A DNA stretch of 34,086 bases, taken from contig JAJDNO010000034.1 in NCBI GenBank assembly GCA_022340615.1, forward strand, positions 1 through 34,086, read 5' to 3'. The translations under genes and the position numbers were made by a program. Below the pieces are notes generated by a model. The model worked only from the letters and a program-made list of their open reading frames with translations, was not told where the DNA came from and made no database searches. The first letter of the stretch is position 1. Every line of letters starts with the position of its first letter. The DNA comes from Gallionella sp. (GTDB taxonomy: Bacteria; Pseudomonadota; Gammaproteobacteria; Burkholderiales; Gallionellaceae). Below are positions 17,595 through 25,212 of this stretch, in pieces.

Positions 17595-19343
17595 TCACTT
17601 CTTCGATCCGCGCTTGTAGAGTCCGGAAGTGTTGCCGCCCTCTTTTTTGGAGTTATACATCGCCTGATCGGCATTCTGCATCAAATCGTCGGCGTTCTTT
17701 CCATCCTCGGGGTAGACACTGACCCCGATGCTGGAGTGGACGGTTAGTTCATGGCCTTCGATCTGCATCGCGCCCTGGAAAAGATCATGCAGCTTCCTCA
17801 CCACGACCATGGCCTGCTGGGGATCATTGATCGAATCGAGCAGGATGACGAACTCGTCGCCGCCAAGGCGCGCCACCGTATCCACTTCACGCACCGCCGC
17901 CCTCAGCAGCTTTGCAAAGTTGACCAGCACACTGTCCCCGGCCGCATGGCCCAGCGTGTCATTGATCTCCTTGAAGCGATCCAGATCGATAAACAGCACG
18001 GCGAGGTGCTTGCCGCTGCGCCGCGAACTGACGATCGCATGTTCCAGCCGGTCGAAAAACATCCGGCGATTGGGCAGCCCGGTCAGCGTGTCATGCCTGG
18101 CCTGATGATCGAGCGCCTTGCGGTGTTCGTCCAGTTCGGACAAGTGCGCGACGATTTGCTTCTGCATATCGTGAAAACTGCGTGACAGCAGGCCGAGTTC
18201 ATCGTTGCGTGCCAGCGGCTTATTGCTGACGACGTGCTCTGTCGAGAATTTCCTGATCGCGTCGACCACGGTATTCAGCGGGCCGGTGACGATGCGAGAA
18301 ACCAGCGCGGAAAGGATCAGCGCAAGCAGGCTGAATGCCAGAATGATCTGGAAAGTGTCCCAGCCCAGCCTCGAGGTTTCCTGCGTGATGCTAGCGATCG
18401 GCTCGGACAATCCGAGAATCACAAAGCGCTTGTCTATCGTGTCGCCAAACGGCAAGCGTATGAAGGCGGCAACATGCCCATCCTGTTTCCGCGATTCATC
18501 GTAGACATGCGTCACGACATTCATCTTCTTGCCGTGAATCAGCAACAGCACCTGCTTGAAGGAATCCTGGATCAGGATGCGCTTGCCGCGGTCAAAACCA
18601 AAGGTCTTGCTCGGATCGGGATGTATCAGGAAGTCACCAGACTGGTTGCTGAGGTATAGATTGTATGAACTCGGCAAATTGCTCTTCAACAGCCTGGCCA
18701 GCCCGTTCAGATCAATATTGATTGCAATCAAACCAAGTCTTCTGCCGCTTTGTGAGAATACCGGCGTCGCAACCGTCACCGTCGGTTTGTCACGGCCCGA
18801 GTGTGCGCCCCTTTCATGGTTTATCCTGATATCCGACAGATAGATATCTCCCCGGGCCAATCTCAGCGTGCCGGCAACATAGGGATAGCGCCCGCGTTTC
18901 TTCAGATCGCTGCCCTGCACCCGGGTCAGTCGCTTGCCGTTGCGGTCGACGCGCACCAGTTCCTGGCCGCCATGGTCGATGCCTATCAGGCGGATCTGGA
19001 AATATTCCGGGTGTGCGGACAGCATTGCAGCGAAGGTGTCGGCCAGTATCTGTTTGTCCTGTTCGGCAGTCTTCGCATCCGGAGAAAGAAAAACATTACG
19101 CGACAGCGGCAGGGCTGCCAGCAATTGCGAATCCTCCGCAATCACGTCAATGATGATCTTCATGTTCCGGCCAACCACCTGAGTCGCGGTCAGCAGGTCG
19201 CGTTCCGCCGCACTGGTCAGCATATTCCGGCTGGACGTGTAAAAGTAATAGCCGGTCAGGATGGTCGCCAGGATACCGAATGCGGCAAGCAGGGAGCCGA
19301 GCTTGAATCCGATATTCGGTTTCATGTAATCAGAGAGCTTCAT
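17595..19343 (-). CDS. Membrane diguanylate cyclase with periplasmic Cache sensor
   Basis: A 582-residue signalling protein making cyclic di-GMP. Transmembrane helix 1 (about 14-35), a periplasmic dCache-like sensor (about 40-325), transmembrane helix 2 (about 331-350), a HAMP linker (350-405) and a GGDEF domain (about 415-578) follow in order. The catalytic GGDEF (494-498) is intact. An RxxD inhibitory site (REVD, 485-488) lies exactly five residues before it, so product inhibition is expected. DTLTGLPNRR and DLDRFKEIND are conserved. The start is uncertain: ATG 19343 has no clear ribosome-binding site, and ATG 19325 is an alternative. The frame is open to a TTG at 19433. The sensed ligand is unknown. 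It precedes the fused oxidoreductase by about 160 nt. Confidence 0.92.
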   Translation of the reverse strand: MKLSDYMKPNIGFKLGSLLAAFGILATILTGYYFYTSSRNMLTSAAERDLLTATQVVGRNMKIIIDVIAEDSQLLAALPLSRNVFLSPDAKTAEQDKQILADTFAAMLSAHPEYFQIRLIGIDHGGQELVRVDRNGKRLTRVQGSDLKKRGRYPYVAGTLRLARGDIYLSDIRINHERGAHSGRDKPTVTVATPVFSQSGRRLGLIAINIDLNGLARLLKSNLPSSYNLYLSNQSGDFLIHPDPSKTFGFDRGKRILIQDSFKQVLLLIHGKKMNVVTHVYDESRKQDGHVAAFIRLPFGDTIDKRFVILGLSEPIASITQETSRLGWDTFQIILAFSLLALILSALVSRIVTGPLNTVVDAIRKFSTEHVVSNKPLARNDELGLLSRSFHDMQKQIVAHLSELDEHRKALDHQARHDTLTGLPNRRMFFDRLEHAIVSSRRSGKHLAVLFIDLDRFKEINDTLGHAAGDSVLVNFAKLLRAAVREVDTVARLGGDEFVILLDSINDPQQAMVVVRKLHDLFQGAMQIEGHELTVHSSIGVSVYPEDGKNADDLMQNADQAMYNSKKEGGNTSGLYKRGSKK

Positions 19344-19809
19344 GGCACTGGACAGGAGTCGGCAAATGGGCGGGAGGTGATGGAAGTCAGGCCTGGCGAT
19401 CCGGACTGGATAGACCCGCAAACCTGATCGCAATCAATTCAGCCCGAATTTTCAGACCGGTTTCCGGTTTCGATCGCAATGCCGAACCATCTGGCAACAT
19501 CAGCCCGAACGACATGGTCACGGCACAGACGGCGCGACAGGATGCAAACGAAACGGGGTGAGCAACATTCATTATGTCTGTCAGGCAAGTCAAGCCAATA
19601 TCATGACCGGAAGAAAACCGGACACATTATACATACCGTTGCAAATCGACATGCATCCAAAAATGCCGGCGTCCGCAATGCCGGCCGAGCAGGTGTGTAC
19701 GATATTGCGCTTTGCATGATGCGCAATCATGCAAAGTTCTTCGCTGCGCCGATTCGGGGTAGAATTGCCTACCACTTTCTCGAAACACATCCTGATTGTG
19801 ATATTCCTT
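19344..19809. other. 466-bp gene-poor region between divergent genes
   Basis: This separates the cyclase (minus) from the lipoprotein (plus). No protein is convincing; a 68-codon minus frame (19387-19593) has no family and no ribosome-binding site. Visible structure: the words GATCGCAAT (19426 and 19472) and CAGCCCGAA (19440 and 19501) each occur twice in the same order, and a perfect dyad lies at 19710-19736. It probably holds divergent promoters and perhaps a decayed or regulatory sequence. Confidence 0.5.
19710..19736. promoter_or_regulatory. Perfect dyad upstream of the lipoprotein gene
   Basis: CTTTGCATGAT (19710-19720) and ATCATGCAAAG (19726-19736) form a perfect 11-bp inverted repeat around the 5-nt spacer GCGCA. 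It is not followed by a T-run, is AT-balanced, and lies about 75 bp before the lipoprotein start, so an operator is more likely than a terminator. Confidence 0.45.
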
Positions 19810-20262
19810 ATGAATCGCAAAGCCTGGCTGCCACTCGCCATTTGCCTGACGTTCCTGCCTGGTTGCGCGTCCTGGCATAAAACCGAGACAAACAACGCGA
19901 CAAAAAAATCGACGCGTCACGCCCCGTCTGTTGCGAAGCCGCCTGTGCGCTCGGTAACGTCGGCAGACGGACTGGTCAAGGGAGAAATAATCGGAATTCC
20001 TGCTCCCGCCAGTAAATTCTCCCTGCTGCAAATCGGGATGACCCTGAAACAGGTCGAGCACCTGATCGGAAAGCCGAACAAGTCCGACAGCCGGATCACC
20101 GGCAAACAATACCAGCCATTCTATTTCGGCGGGGATACCCAGCGCACTGAGGCCTACTACAAGGGCGAAGGGCACCTGACTTTTTCGAATACACGGCCCG
20201 ACAGCGCCCCGGATACGCTGATCCGCATCACGGTGTATCCCGATGCAACTACAACGCACTGA
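19810..20262 (+). CDS. Small lipoprotein with a SmpA/BamE-like segment
   Basis: A 150-residue predicted outer-membrane or periplasmic lipoprotein. A lipoprotein signal (1-18) ends in the lipobox LPGC with C19 as the lipidated residue. A Thr/Lys-rich linker follows, then a segment LLQIGMTLKQVEHLIGKPNKS, whose G-M-T-x-x-x-V-x-x-x-x-G-x-P pattern recalls the SmpA/BamE fold, and a short beta-rich tail. The start at 19810 is set by the signal peptide. The frame is open upstream and the ribosome-binding site is weak. It lies upstream of acs, which has its own promoter. Function is unknown and the fold is a suggestion only. Confidence 0.78.
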   Translation: MNRKAWLPLAICLTFLPGCASWHKTETNNATKKSTRHAPSVAKPPVRSVTSADGLVKGEIIGIPAPASKFSLLQIGMTLKQVEHLIGKPNKSDSRITGKQYQPFYFGGDTQRTEAYYKGEGHLTFSNTRPDSAPDTLIRITVYPDATTTH

Positions 20263-20302
20263 TACACGAAGAAGATGCACCAGGAACCTTGCCTGCGCCG
20301 GG

Positions 20303-20332
20303 TTGACAGACTGCACAAAAAAAAACTACATT
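20303..20332 (+). promoter_or_regulatory. Sigma70-type promoter of acs
   Basis: A perfect -35 TTGACA (20303-20308) is followed after 18 bases, which include an A9 run, by TACATT (20327-20332), four of six to the -10 consensus. It would give a leader of about 58 nt before the acs ATG. The consensus -35 and its place directly ahead of acs make it credible. Confidence 0.6.
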
Positions 20333-20396
20333 CCCCAGCACTGCGTTTCATTACTTACCATTTAAACAATAATCCAATTGCAATTCGGGAGAGCAC

Positions 20397-22361
20397 ATGT
20401 CCAACATCGAATCCGTTCTGAATGAAGTACGCGTTTTCGAGCCTTCGGCCGAATTCGTAAAACAAGCCAACGTGTCAGGCATGCAGGCATATCAGGCGCT
20501 TTGCAAGGCGGCCGAACAGGATTACCCCGGCTACTGGGCCAATCTGGCACGCGAAACCCTGCAATGGAAAAAACCGTTCACCAAGTCGCTCGATGAAAGC
20601 AACGCGCCGTTTTTCAAATGGTTCGAGGACGGCGAATTGAATGTATCCTACAACTGCCTGGACATACATCTCGCCGAGCGAGCGGAAAAGACCGCGATCA
20701 TTTTCGAATCCGACGATGGCAAGGTCAGCAAGGTCAGCTATCGCGAACTGCACGGGCGCGTCAGCCAATTCGCCAACGGGCTGAAATCGCGCGGCATCGG
20801 AAAGGGCGACCGTGTCGTGATCTATCTTCCGATGAGCATCGAGGCAGTGGTGGCCATGCAGGCCTGTGCCCGTATCGGCGCGATCCACTCGGTGGTATTC
20901 GGCGGATTCTCCGCGAAGAGCCTGCATGAGCGGATCACCGATGCCAAAGCCTGTGCGGTGATCACCGCCGATGCGCAAATGCGCGGCGGCAAACAGATGC
21001 CGCTGAAACCCATCGTCGACGAAGCGCTCGCCACCGGCGGGTGCGAATCGGTGCACAGCGTCATCGTTTATCGCCGTTCGGGAAACAATGTCGAATGGAA
21101 CGATGGCCTGGACATCTGGTGGCACGACCTGTTCAATTCCCAGCCTACCCACTGCGAGCCGGAATGGGTAGGCGCCGAACACCCGCTGTTCATCCTGTAT
21201 ACCTCGGGCTCCACCGGCAGACCCAAGGGGGTGCAGCACTCCAGCGCCGGATACCTGCTAGGCGCCATGCTGTCGATGAAATGGGTTTTCGACTACAAGG
21301 ACAGCGACATATTCTGGTGCACCGCCGATGTGGGCTGGGTTACCGGCCACAGCTACGTGGCTTACGGTCCGCTGGCGATGGGCGCAACACAGGTGGTGTT
21401 CGAAAGCGTCCCGACCTACCCGGATGCAGGGCGGTTCTGGAAAATGGTCCAGGACCACAAGGTCACCACTTTCTACACGGCGCCAACTGCCATCCGTTCG
21501 CTGATCAAGCTTGGCGGAGAACTGCCCAAACAATATGACCTGTCCAGTCTGCGCCTGCTGGGCACAGTCGGCGAACCGATCAATCCGGAAGCGTGGATGT
21601 GGTACTACAACACCGTCGGACAGGGCCGCTGCCCGATCGTGGACACCTGGTGGCAGACTGAAACAGGCAGTCACATGATCGCCCCCCTGCCCGGTGCAAT
21701 GCCGATCAAGCCGGGCTCATGCACCCTGCCGCTGCCCGGCATCATGGCCTCCATCGTCAACGAAGCAGGCGATGAAGTGCATGACCAGCATGGCGGATTC
21801 CTGGTCATCAAACGCCCGTTCCCGTCGCAGATCCGCACCATCTGGGGTGATCCCGAACGCTACCGGAAATCCTACTTCCCCGAAGAAATGCACGGTTACT
21901 ACCTGGCCGGCGATTCCGCGCACCGCGATGATGACGGATACTTCTGGATCATGGGACGCATAGACGATGTATTGAAGGTATCCGGCCATCGTCTGGGCAC
22001 GATGGAAATCGAGTCGGCACTGGTCGCAAACCCACTGGTTGCGGAAGCAGCAGTGGTGGGCAAGCCCCACGAAATCAAGGGAGAAGGTATCGTCGCCTAT
22101 GTTGTGCTGAAGGGTTCGCGCCCGTCGGATCCGAACAAGTCCAGGGAAATCGCCGAGGATCTGCGCAACTGGGTAAGCAAAACCATAGGCCCGATTGCCA
22201 AGCCGGATGAAATTCGTTTCGGCGACAATCTTCCCAAGACACGTTCCGGAAAGATCATGCGCCGCCTGCTCCGGGCAATTGCAAATGGCGAGGAGATTAG
22301 CCAGGACGTTTCGACTCTGGAAAATCCGGCCATACTGGATCAGCTTAAAAACGCAATATAA
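20397..22361 (+). CDS. acs: Acetyl-CoA synthetase
   Basis: A 654-residue AMP-forming acetyl-CoA synthetase that converts acetate, ATP and CoA to acetyl-CoA in two steps. The P-loop-like motif [11 protein letters not shown] begins near residue 268, WWQTETGS forms part of the acetate pocket, and [13 protein letters not shown] is the hinge region. The catalytic lysine K619 in [11 protein letters not shown] is the usual target of reversible acetylation. GGGAG lies five bases before the ATG. The length is standard. It supplies acetyl-CoA to citrate synthase and, if growth is on acetate, works with the glyoxylate route, which is not seen here. Confidence 0.98.
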   Translation: MSNIESVLNEVRVFEPSAEFVKQANVSGMQAYQALCKAAEQDYPGYWANLARETLQWKKPFTKSLDESNAPFFKWFEDGELNVSYNCLDIHLAERAEKTAIIFESDDGKVSKVSYRELHGRVSQFANGLKSRGIGKGDRVVIYLPMSIEAVVAMQACARIGAIHSVVFGGFSAKSLHERITDAKACAVITADAQMRGGKQMPLKPIVDEALATGGCESVHSVIVYRRSGNNVEWNDGLDIWWHDLFNSQPTHCEPEWVGAEHPLFILYTSGSTGRPKGVQHSSAGYLLGAMLSMKWVFDYKDSDIFWCTADVGWVTGHSYVAYGPLAMGATQVVFESVPTYPDAGRFWKMVQDHKVTTFYTAPTAIRSLIKLGGELPKQYDLSSLRLLGTVGEPINPEAWMWYYNTVGQGRCPIVDTWWQTETGSHMIAPLPGAMPIKPGSCTLPLPGIMASIVNEAGDEVHDQHGGFLVIKRPFPSQIRTIWGDPERYRKSYFPEEMHGYYLAGDSAHRDDDGYFWIMGRIDDVLKVSGHRLGTMEIESALVANPLVAEAAVVGKPHEIKGEGIVAYVVLKGSRPSDPNKSREIAEDLRNWVSKTIGPIAKPDEIRFGDNLPKTRSGKIMRRLLRAIANGEEISQDVSTLENPAILDQLKNAI

Positions 22362-22376
22362 TTGCTTGCCAGGCCC

Positions 22377-22405
22377 CCAGGCCGGACGCAGACATACCGG
22401 CCTGG
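22377..22405 (+). terminator. Hairpin after acs, possible terminator
   Basis: A perfect 9-bp GC-rich stem, CCAGGCCGG / CCGGCCTGG, with an 11-nt loop begins 16 nt after the acs stop. No T-run follows directly, so it may stop transcription weakly, stabilise the 3' end, or work with Rho. Confidence 0.4.
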
Positions 22406-22541
22406 CGGACTGCTAGAACAGATTTTCGAAGGATGCCGTACCGTTTTAACCCTGGATCCGCCTGAAAATGCGAATCAGCCAGCATTTCCGACCTTCCATC
22501 CCCGGTCCACTGCCTTTTATCATCTAGTCGCTAGTTTTTGA

Positions 22542-22578
22542 TTGACCTGTATGTGGATATGGATGTTAAACTAACATC
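22542..22578 (+). promoter_or_regulatory. Candidate mltD promoter with overlapping palindrome
   Basis: TTGACC (22542-22547) is followed after 18 bases by TTAAAC (22566-22571). Overlapping this -10 is the perfect dyad GATGTTA-AAC-TAACATC (22562-22578), 25 bp before the mltD ATG. A repressor bound there would block RNA polymerase. The boxes are moderate matches, so this is inference. Confidence 0.4.
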
Positions 22579-22602
22579 ACATCGGGATTTACTTCAGGAA
22601 GG

Positions 22603-24102
22603 ATGCATGTGCTATTGATTCGATTCATGATTTCTTTGCTTGTCTGTGCTTTCTGCGCAGCCATGCCGGCCTATGCACAAACAGATGCAACTCAACTGGC
22701 CGAGCATCCGGAAGAAACGATCGCGCTTAACAGCCCTGTCACAAGTCCTGCTGCAGTCGACTCTGTTCCGCAGTGGCTTCCGTCCGGTCGCGATATCAGA
22801 ATCGAACTCATTCCCAGTGCAGCTCCTTTGCCGCAGGAACTGTGGACGAGAATACGCGACGGTTTTGCGATGCGCGAACTGAATTCCAGACTGGTCGCAA
22901 GGCATGAGCGCTGGTACGCCCGCCATCCAGAATATTTTGCGCGCATGATCGATCGCGCCCGCCTTTACCTGTATTACATAACCGAGGAAGTCGAACGGCG
23001 TGGCATGCCCAGCGAAATCGCGCTGCTGCCCATGGTCGAAAGCGCCTTCAATCCTGGCGCATATTCAACCAGCCGCGCATCCGGCATCTGGCAATTCATG
23101 CCTTCCACCGGCAAAAAGTTCGGTATGCAGCAGAACTGGTGGTATGACGGCCGACGCGATGTGATCAGCGCGACCAATGGCGCGCTCGACTATCTGCAGA
23201 ATCTTCACTCCATGTTCGGTGACTGGCAATTGGCCCTGGCTGCCTACAATTGCGGCGAAGGAGCAGTACTCCGTGCCCAGGCACACAATCGCAGACGCGG
23301 ATTGCCTACCGACTATGAACACCTGAGGCTGTTGAGGGAAACGCGTAATTATGTGCCAAAATTGATGGCCATCAAGCACATCATTTCCGATCCGGCGAAA
23401 TTCGGGCTGGCATTGCAGGATATTCCGAACAAGCCCTATTTTGCAGCAATTACCACTTCCCAGCACATCGATGTAAAGCTTGCCGCCCAGCTGGCCGGTA
23501 TATCGGAAGATGAATTTGCCGCGCTCAATCCGGCACACAACCGTCCGGTGATCCTGCAGGACAACAATGATTTCATCCTGTTGCCGATCGACAAGATAGC
23601 AACCTTCAGGACCAACCTGGAAAACTATGACAAGCCGCTGGTAAGCTGGCAGCCATACAAACCCAAAAAAGGCGAACGCCTTGACAAGCTGGCACCGCGC
23701 TTCGGCCTGTCACTGGCCAACCTGAAGTCCGTAAACGGGCTTTCCAGGCACGGTAATATCAGTACCGGACAAACCCTGCTGGTACCGGCGAACGGCGATG
23801 AATCCTCAAGCGAGTTCGAAGCTTTCAACATGCATCTTGCACCTACCGAATACCGGACAAGAATCAAGGTTCGCCGGGGGGACACACTGGGAGCACTGTC
23901 GCGCCGTTATCACGTCAGCATCGCCAAGCTGAAACGATATAACCACAGCTCGCTGAAAATCATCAGGATAGGCCAGACACTGGTTATCTCGGAAGAAGGA
24001 TCAAGCCCGCGTTACATCAGGCACAGAAAATCCAGGGACAGATCGCGTGAAGTCGCCCAAAACGGCAATGAGTCTTCTAGCGAGTCTTCACAGGGAATCT
24101 AG
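22603..24102 (+). CDS. mltD: Membrane-bound lytic murein transglycosylase D type, LysM
   Basis: A 499-residue peptidoglycan lytic transglycosylase, which cleaves glycan strands to 1,6-anhydro-muropeptides. It has a Sec signal peptide cut after AYA (about residue 25); unlike E. coli MltD no lipobox cysteine is seen. An SLT domain (about 128-235) carries the catalytic E146 in MVESAFNP, GIWQFMPSTG and LALAAYNCGEG. Two LysM modules follow at about 346-392 and 422-465 for glycan binding. AGGAAGG sits directly against the ATG, too close for ideal spacing. The GTG at 22609, six bases from it, may be the true start. The 3' end overlaps yqjK tail to tail by 15 nt. Confidence 0.93.
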   Translation: MHVLLIRFMISLLVCAFCAAMPAYAQTDATQLAEHPEETIALNSPVTSPAAVDSVPQWLPSGRDIRIELIPSAAPLPQELWTRIRDGFAMRELNSRLVARHERWYARHPEYFARMIDRARLYLYYITEEVERRGMPSEIALLPMVESAFNPGAYSTSRASGIWQFMPSTGKKFGMQQNWWYDGRRDVISATNGALDYLQNLHSMFGDWQLALAAYNCGEGAVLRAQAHNRRRGLPTDYEHLRLLRETRNYVPKLMAIKHIISDPAKFGLALQDIPNKPYFAAITTSQHIDVKLAAQLAGISEDEFAALNPAHNRPVILQDNNDFILLPIDKIATFRTNLENYDKPLVSWQPYKPKKGERLDKLAPRFGLSLANLKSVNGLSRHGNISTGQTLLVPANGDESSSEFEAFNMHLAPTEYRTRIKVRRGDTLGALSRRYHVSIAKLKRYNHSSLKIIRIGQTLVISEEGSSPRYIRHRKSRDRSREVAQNGNESSSESSQGI

Positions 24103-24402
24103 TTCGGCACGGGACGGCATCTTTTCCGGAATGGAACTTAAATAGCGGTATCCCTTCCACAACCGCCACGCACCCCACATCAAACCCGCCGCTCTGCCGC
24201 GGCGGATCAGAATAAAAGCCATCGCGCCAACCACCAGCAAAGGATGGCGTCGCAAATAGTGAACTCCAGAAATTCCCTTGTCGGCCAGGGCCAACGGAGC
24301 TTCCCATTCCGCTCCGGCCTCGGCGACCTGCTCGCGCTGTGATGCAATTCTTGCCAGCAACTCGACCCGGCGCTGCTTGAGCTCGAACAATTTTTCATTC
24401 AT
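24088..24402 (-). CDS. yqjK: YqjK-like protein
   Basis: A 104-residue protein with an N-terminal charged helix (about 1-26, MNEKLFELKQRRVELLARIASQRE), then a YqjK-like central part with a hydrophobic segment (about 54-66, HPLLVVGAMAFILIRR) and a WGAWRLWKGYRYL motif. The frame is open upstream to 24546, but the ATG at 24402, 8 nt after the yqjE stop, fits the family start. It is the third gene of a yqjD-yqjE-yqjK operon. Function is unknown; it is associated with stationary-phase membrane proteins in enterics. Confidence 0.85.
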   Translation of the reverse strand: MNEKLFELKQRRVELLARIASQREQVAEAGAEWEAPLALADKGISGVHYLRRHPLLVVGAMAFILIRRGRAAGLMWGAWRLWKGYRYLSSIPEKMPSRAELDSL

Positions 24403-24410
24403 GGCAACAG

Positions 24411-24791
24411 TTATTCCCCTGGATCCAGCTGTTCCCTGTCCCTGGCCAATTCGGCAAGACTGGCGGAAAAAAGCCTGGGCCTGGACTGCGCCTTGCTGCG
24501 CAACAGCAACGCGATCAGTATCCCCGACATGAAGAACAGCGCGCACAACCCGCCCAGCACTGCGATGCGATGGTCGTCCCAGAACAGCACGGTGATGAAT
24601 ATCGTTAGCAACAGCAGCGCCATGCCAAAACAGAACAAAGCCAGCAGCGACAGGAAGAACATTTGCGTCAGGTGCAAACGCTCTTCCTGAAGCTCATTCG
24701 CAAGCAGTTCCAGCCGGGTCGATACGATCGAGATCAGCGTCGAAGCCAGTCGCTTGACTGAATCCATCAAACCGGCGCCTTGTCCGGCCAT
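24411..24791 (-). CDS. yqjE: YqjE-like membrane protein (holin-like superfamily)
   Basis: A 126-residue inner-membrane protein with two strong transmembrane segments (about 44-67 and 74-97), an amphipathic N-terminal helix and a charged C-terminal tail (ELARDREQLDPGE). The pattern, including LELLANELQEERLHL, is that of the YqjE/putative Actinobacteria holin-like family. It lies 3 nt after yqjD and 8 nt before yqjK. The holin name comes from sequence resemblance only; no phage genes are near. Confidence 0.86.
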   Translation of the reverse strand: MAGQGAGLMDSVKRLASTLISIVSTRLELLANELQEERLHLTQMFFLSLLALFCFGMALLLLTIFITVLFWDDHRIAVLGGLCALFFMSGILIALLLRSKAQSRPRLFSASLAELARDREQLDPGE

Positions 24792-24794
24792 GAC

Positions 24795-25124
24795 CTAGCG
24801 GCCGCGTCCGATCAGCATGCCGATGATGACCCCCACGCTGGCGCCGACACCGATTGCCGTCCACGGATTATCGTGCACATATTCGTCAGTGGCTTTGGCG
24901 GCCTGTTTGGTCTTCTCGATCATTTCAAATTCCGCCGCATTCAGGCGCGCTTTCGCGATAACCAGGTTTTCCTGGATGCGCTCGCGTGCTGCAGACACCT
25001 TGTCACCCGCCTGCCCCGCTGTAGCGCGCAGCAATTCCTCTGCGTCAGCGACAACCGCGCGAATATCCTGGATCAGTTTTTCCTTGTCTGTTTCGCTTTT
25101 TGTTCCTGCCAGCTTCGTGCTCAT
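24795..25124 (-). CDS. yqjD: DUF883 family protein (YqjD/ElaB type)
   Basis: A 109-residue protein of the ElaB/YqjD/YgaM family. A long soluble amphipathic helix (about 10-80) is followed by a C-terminal membrane anchor (about 88-107) with the family end VHDNPWTAIGVGASVGVIIGMLIGRGR shape: NPW, then glycine-spaced helix, then RGR. E. coli homologues bind ribosomes at the inner membrane in stationary phase. AAGGAG lies six bases before the ATG, a strong ribosome-binding site. It is the first gene of the yqjDEK operon. Confidence 0.92.
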   Translation of the reverse strand: MSTKLAGTKSETDKEKLIQDIRAVVADAEELLRATAGQAGDKVSAARERIQENLVIAKARLNAAEFEMIEKTKQAAKATDEYVHDNPWTAIGVGASVGVIIGMLIGRGR

Positions 25125-25212
25125 GATTCACTCCTTATTTATACAAGCAATTCGTGATCAACTTACGCTGAAAACCCCGCAACCAACCGGAGAGCCTTCA
25201 ACCTTTGTAAAC

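Noticed and set aside
24411-24791. Possible prophage holin
   Set aside because: The YqjE family resembles holins in sequence, but no phage genes are near and it sits in the standard yqjDEK operon.
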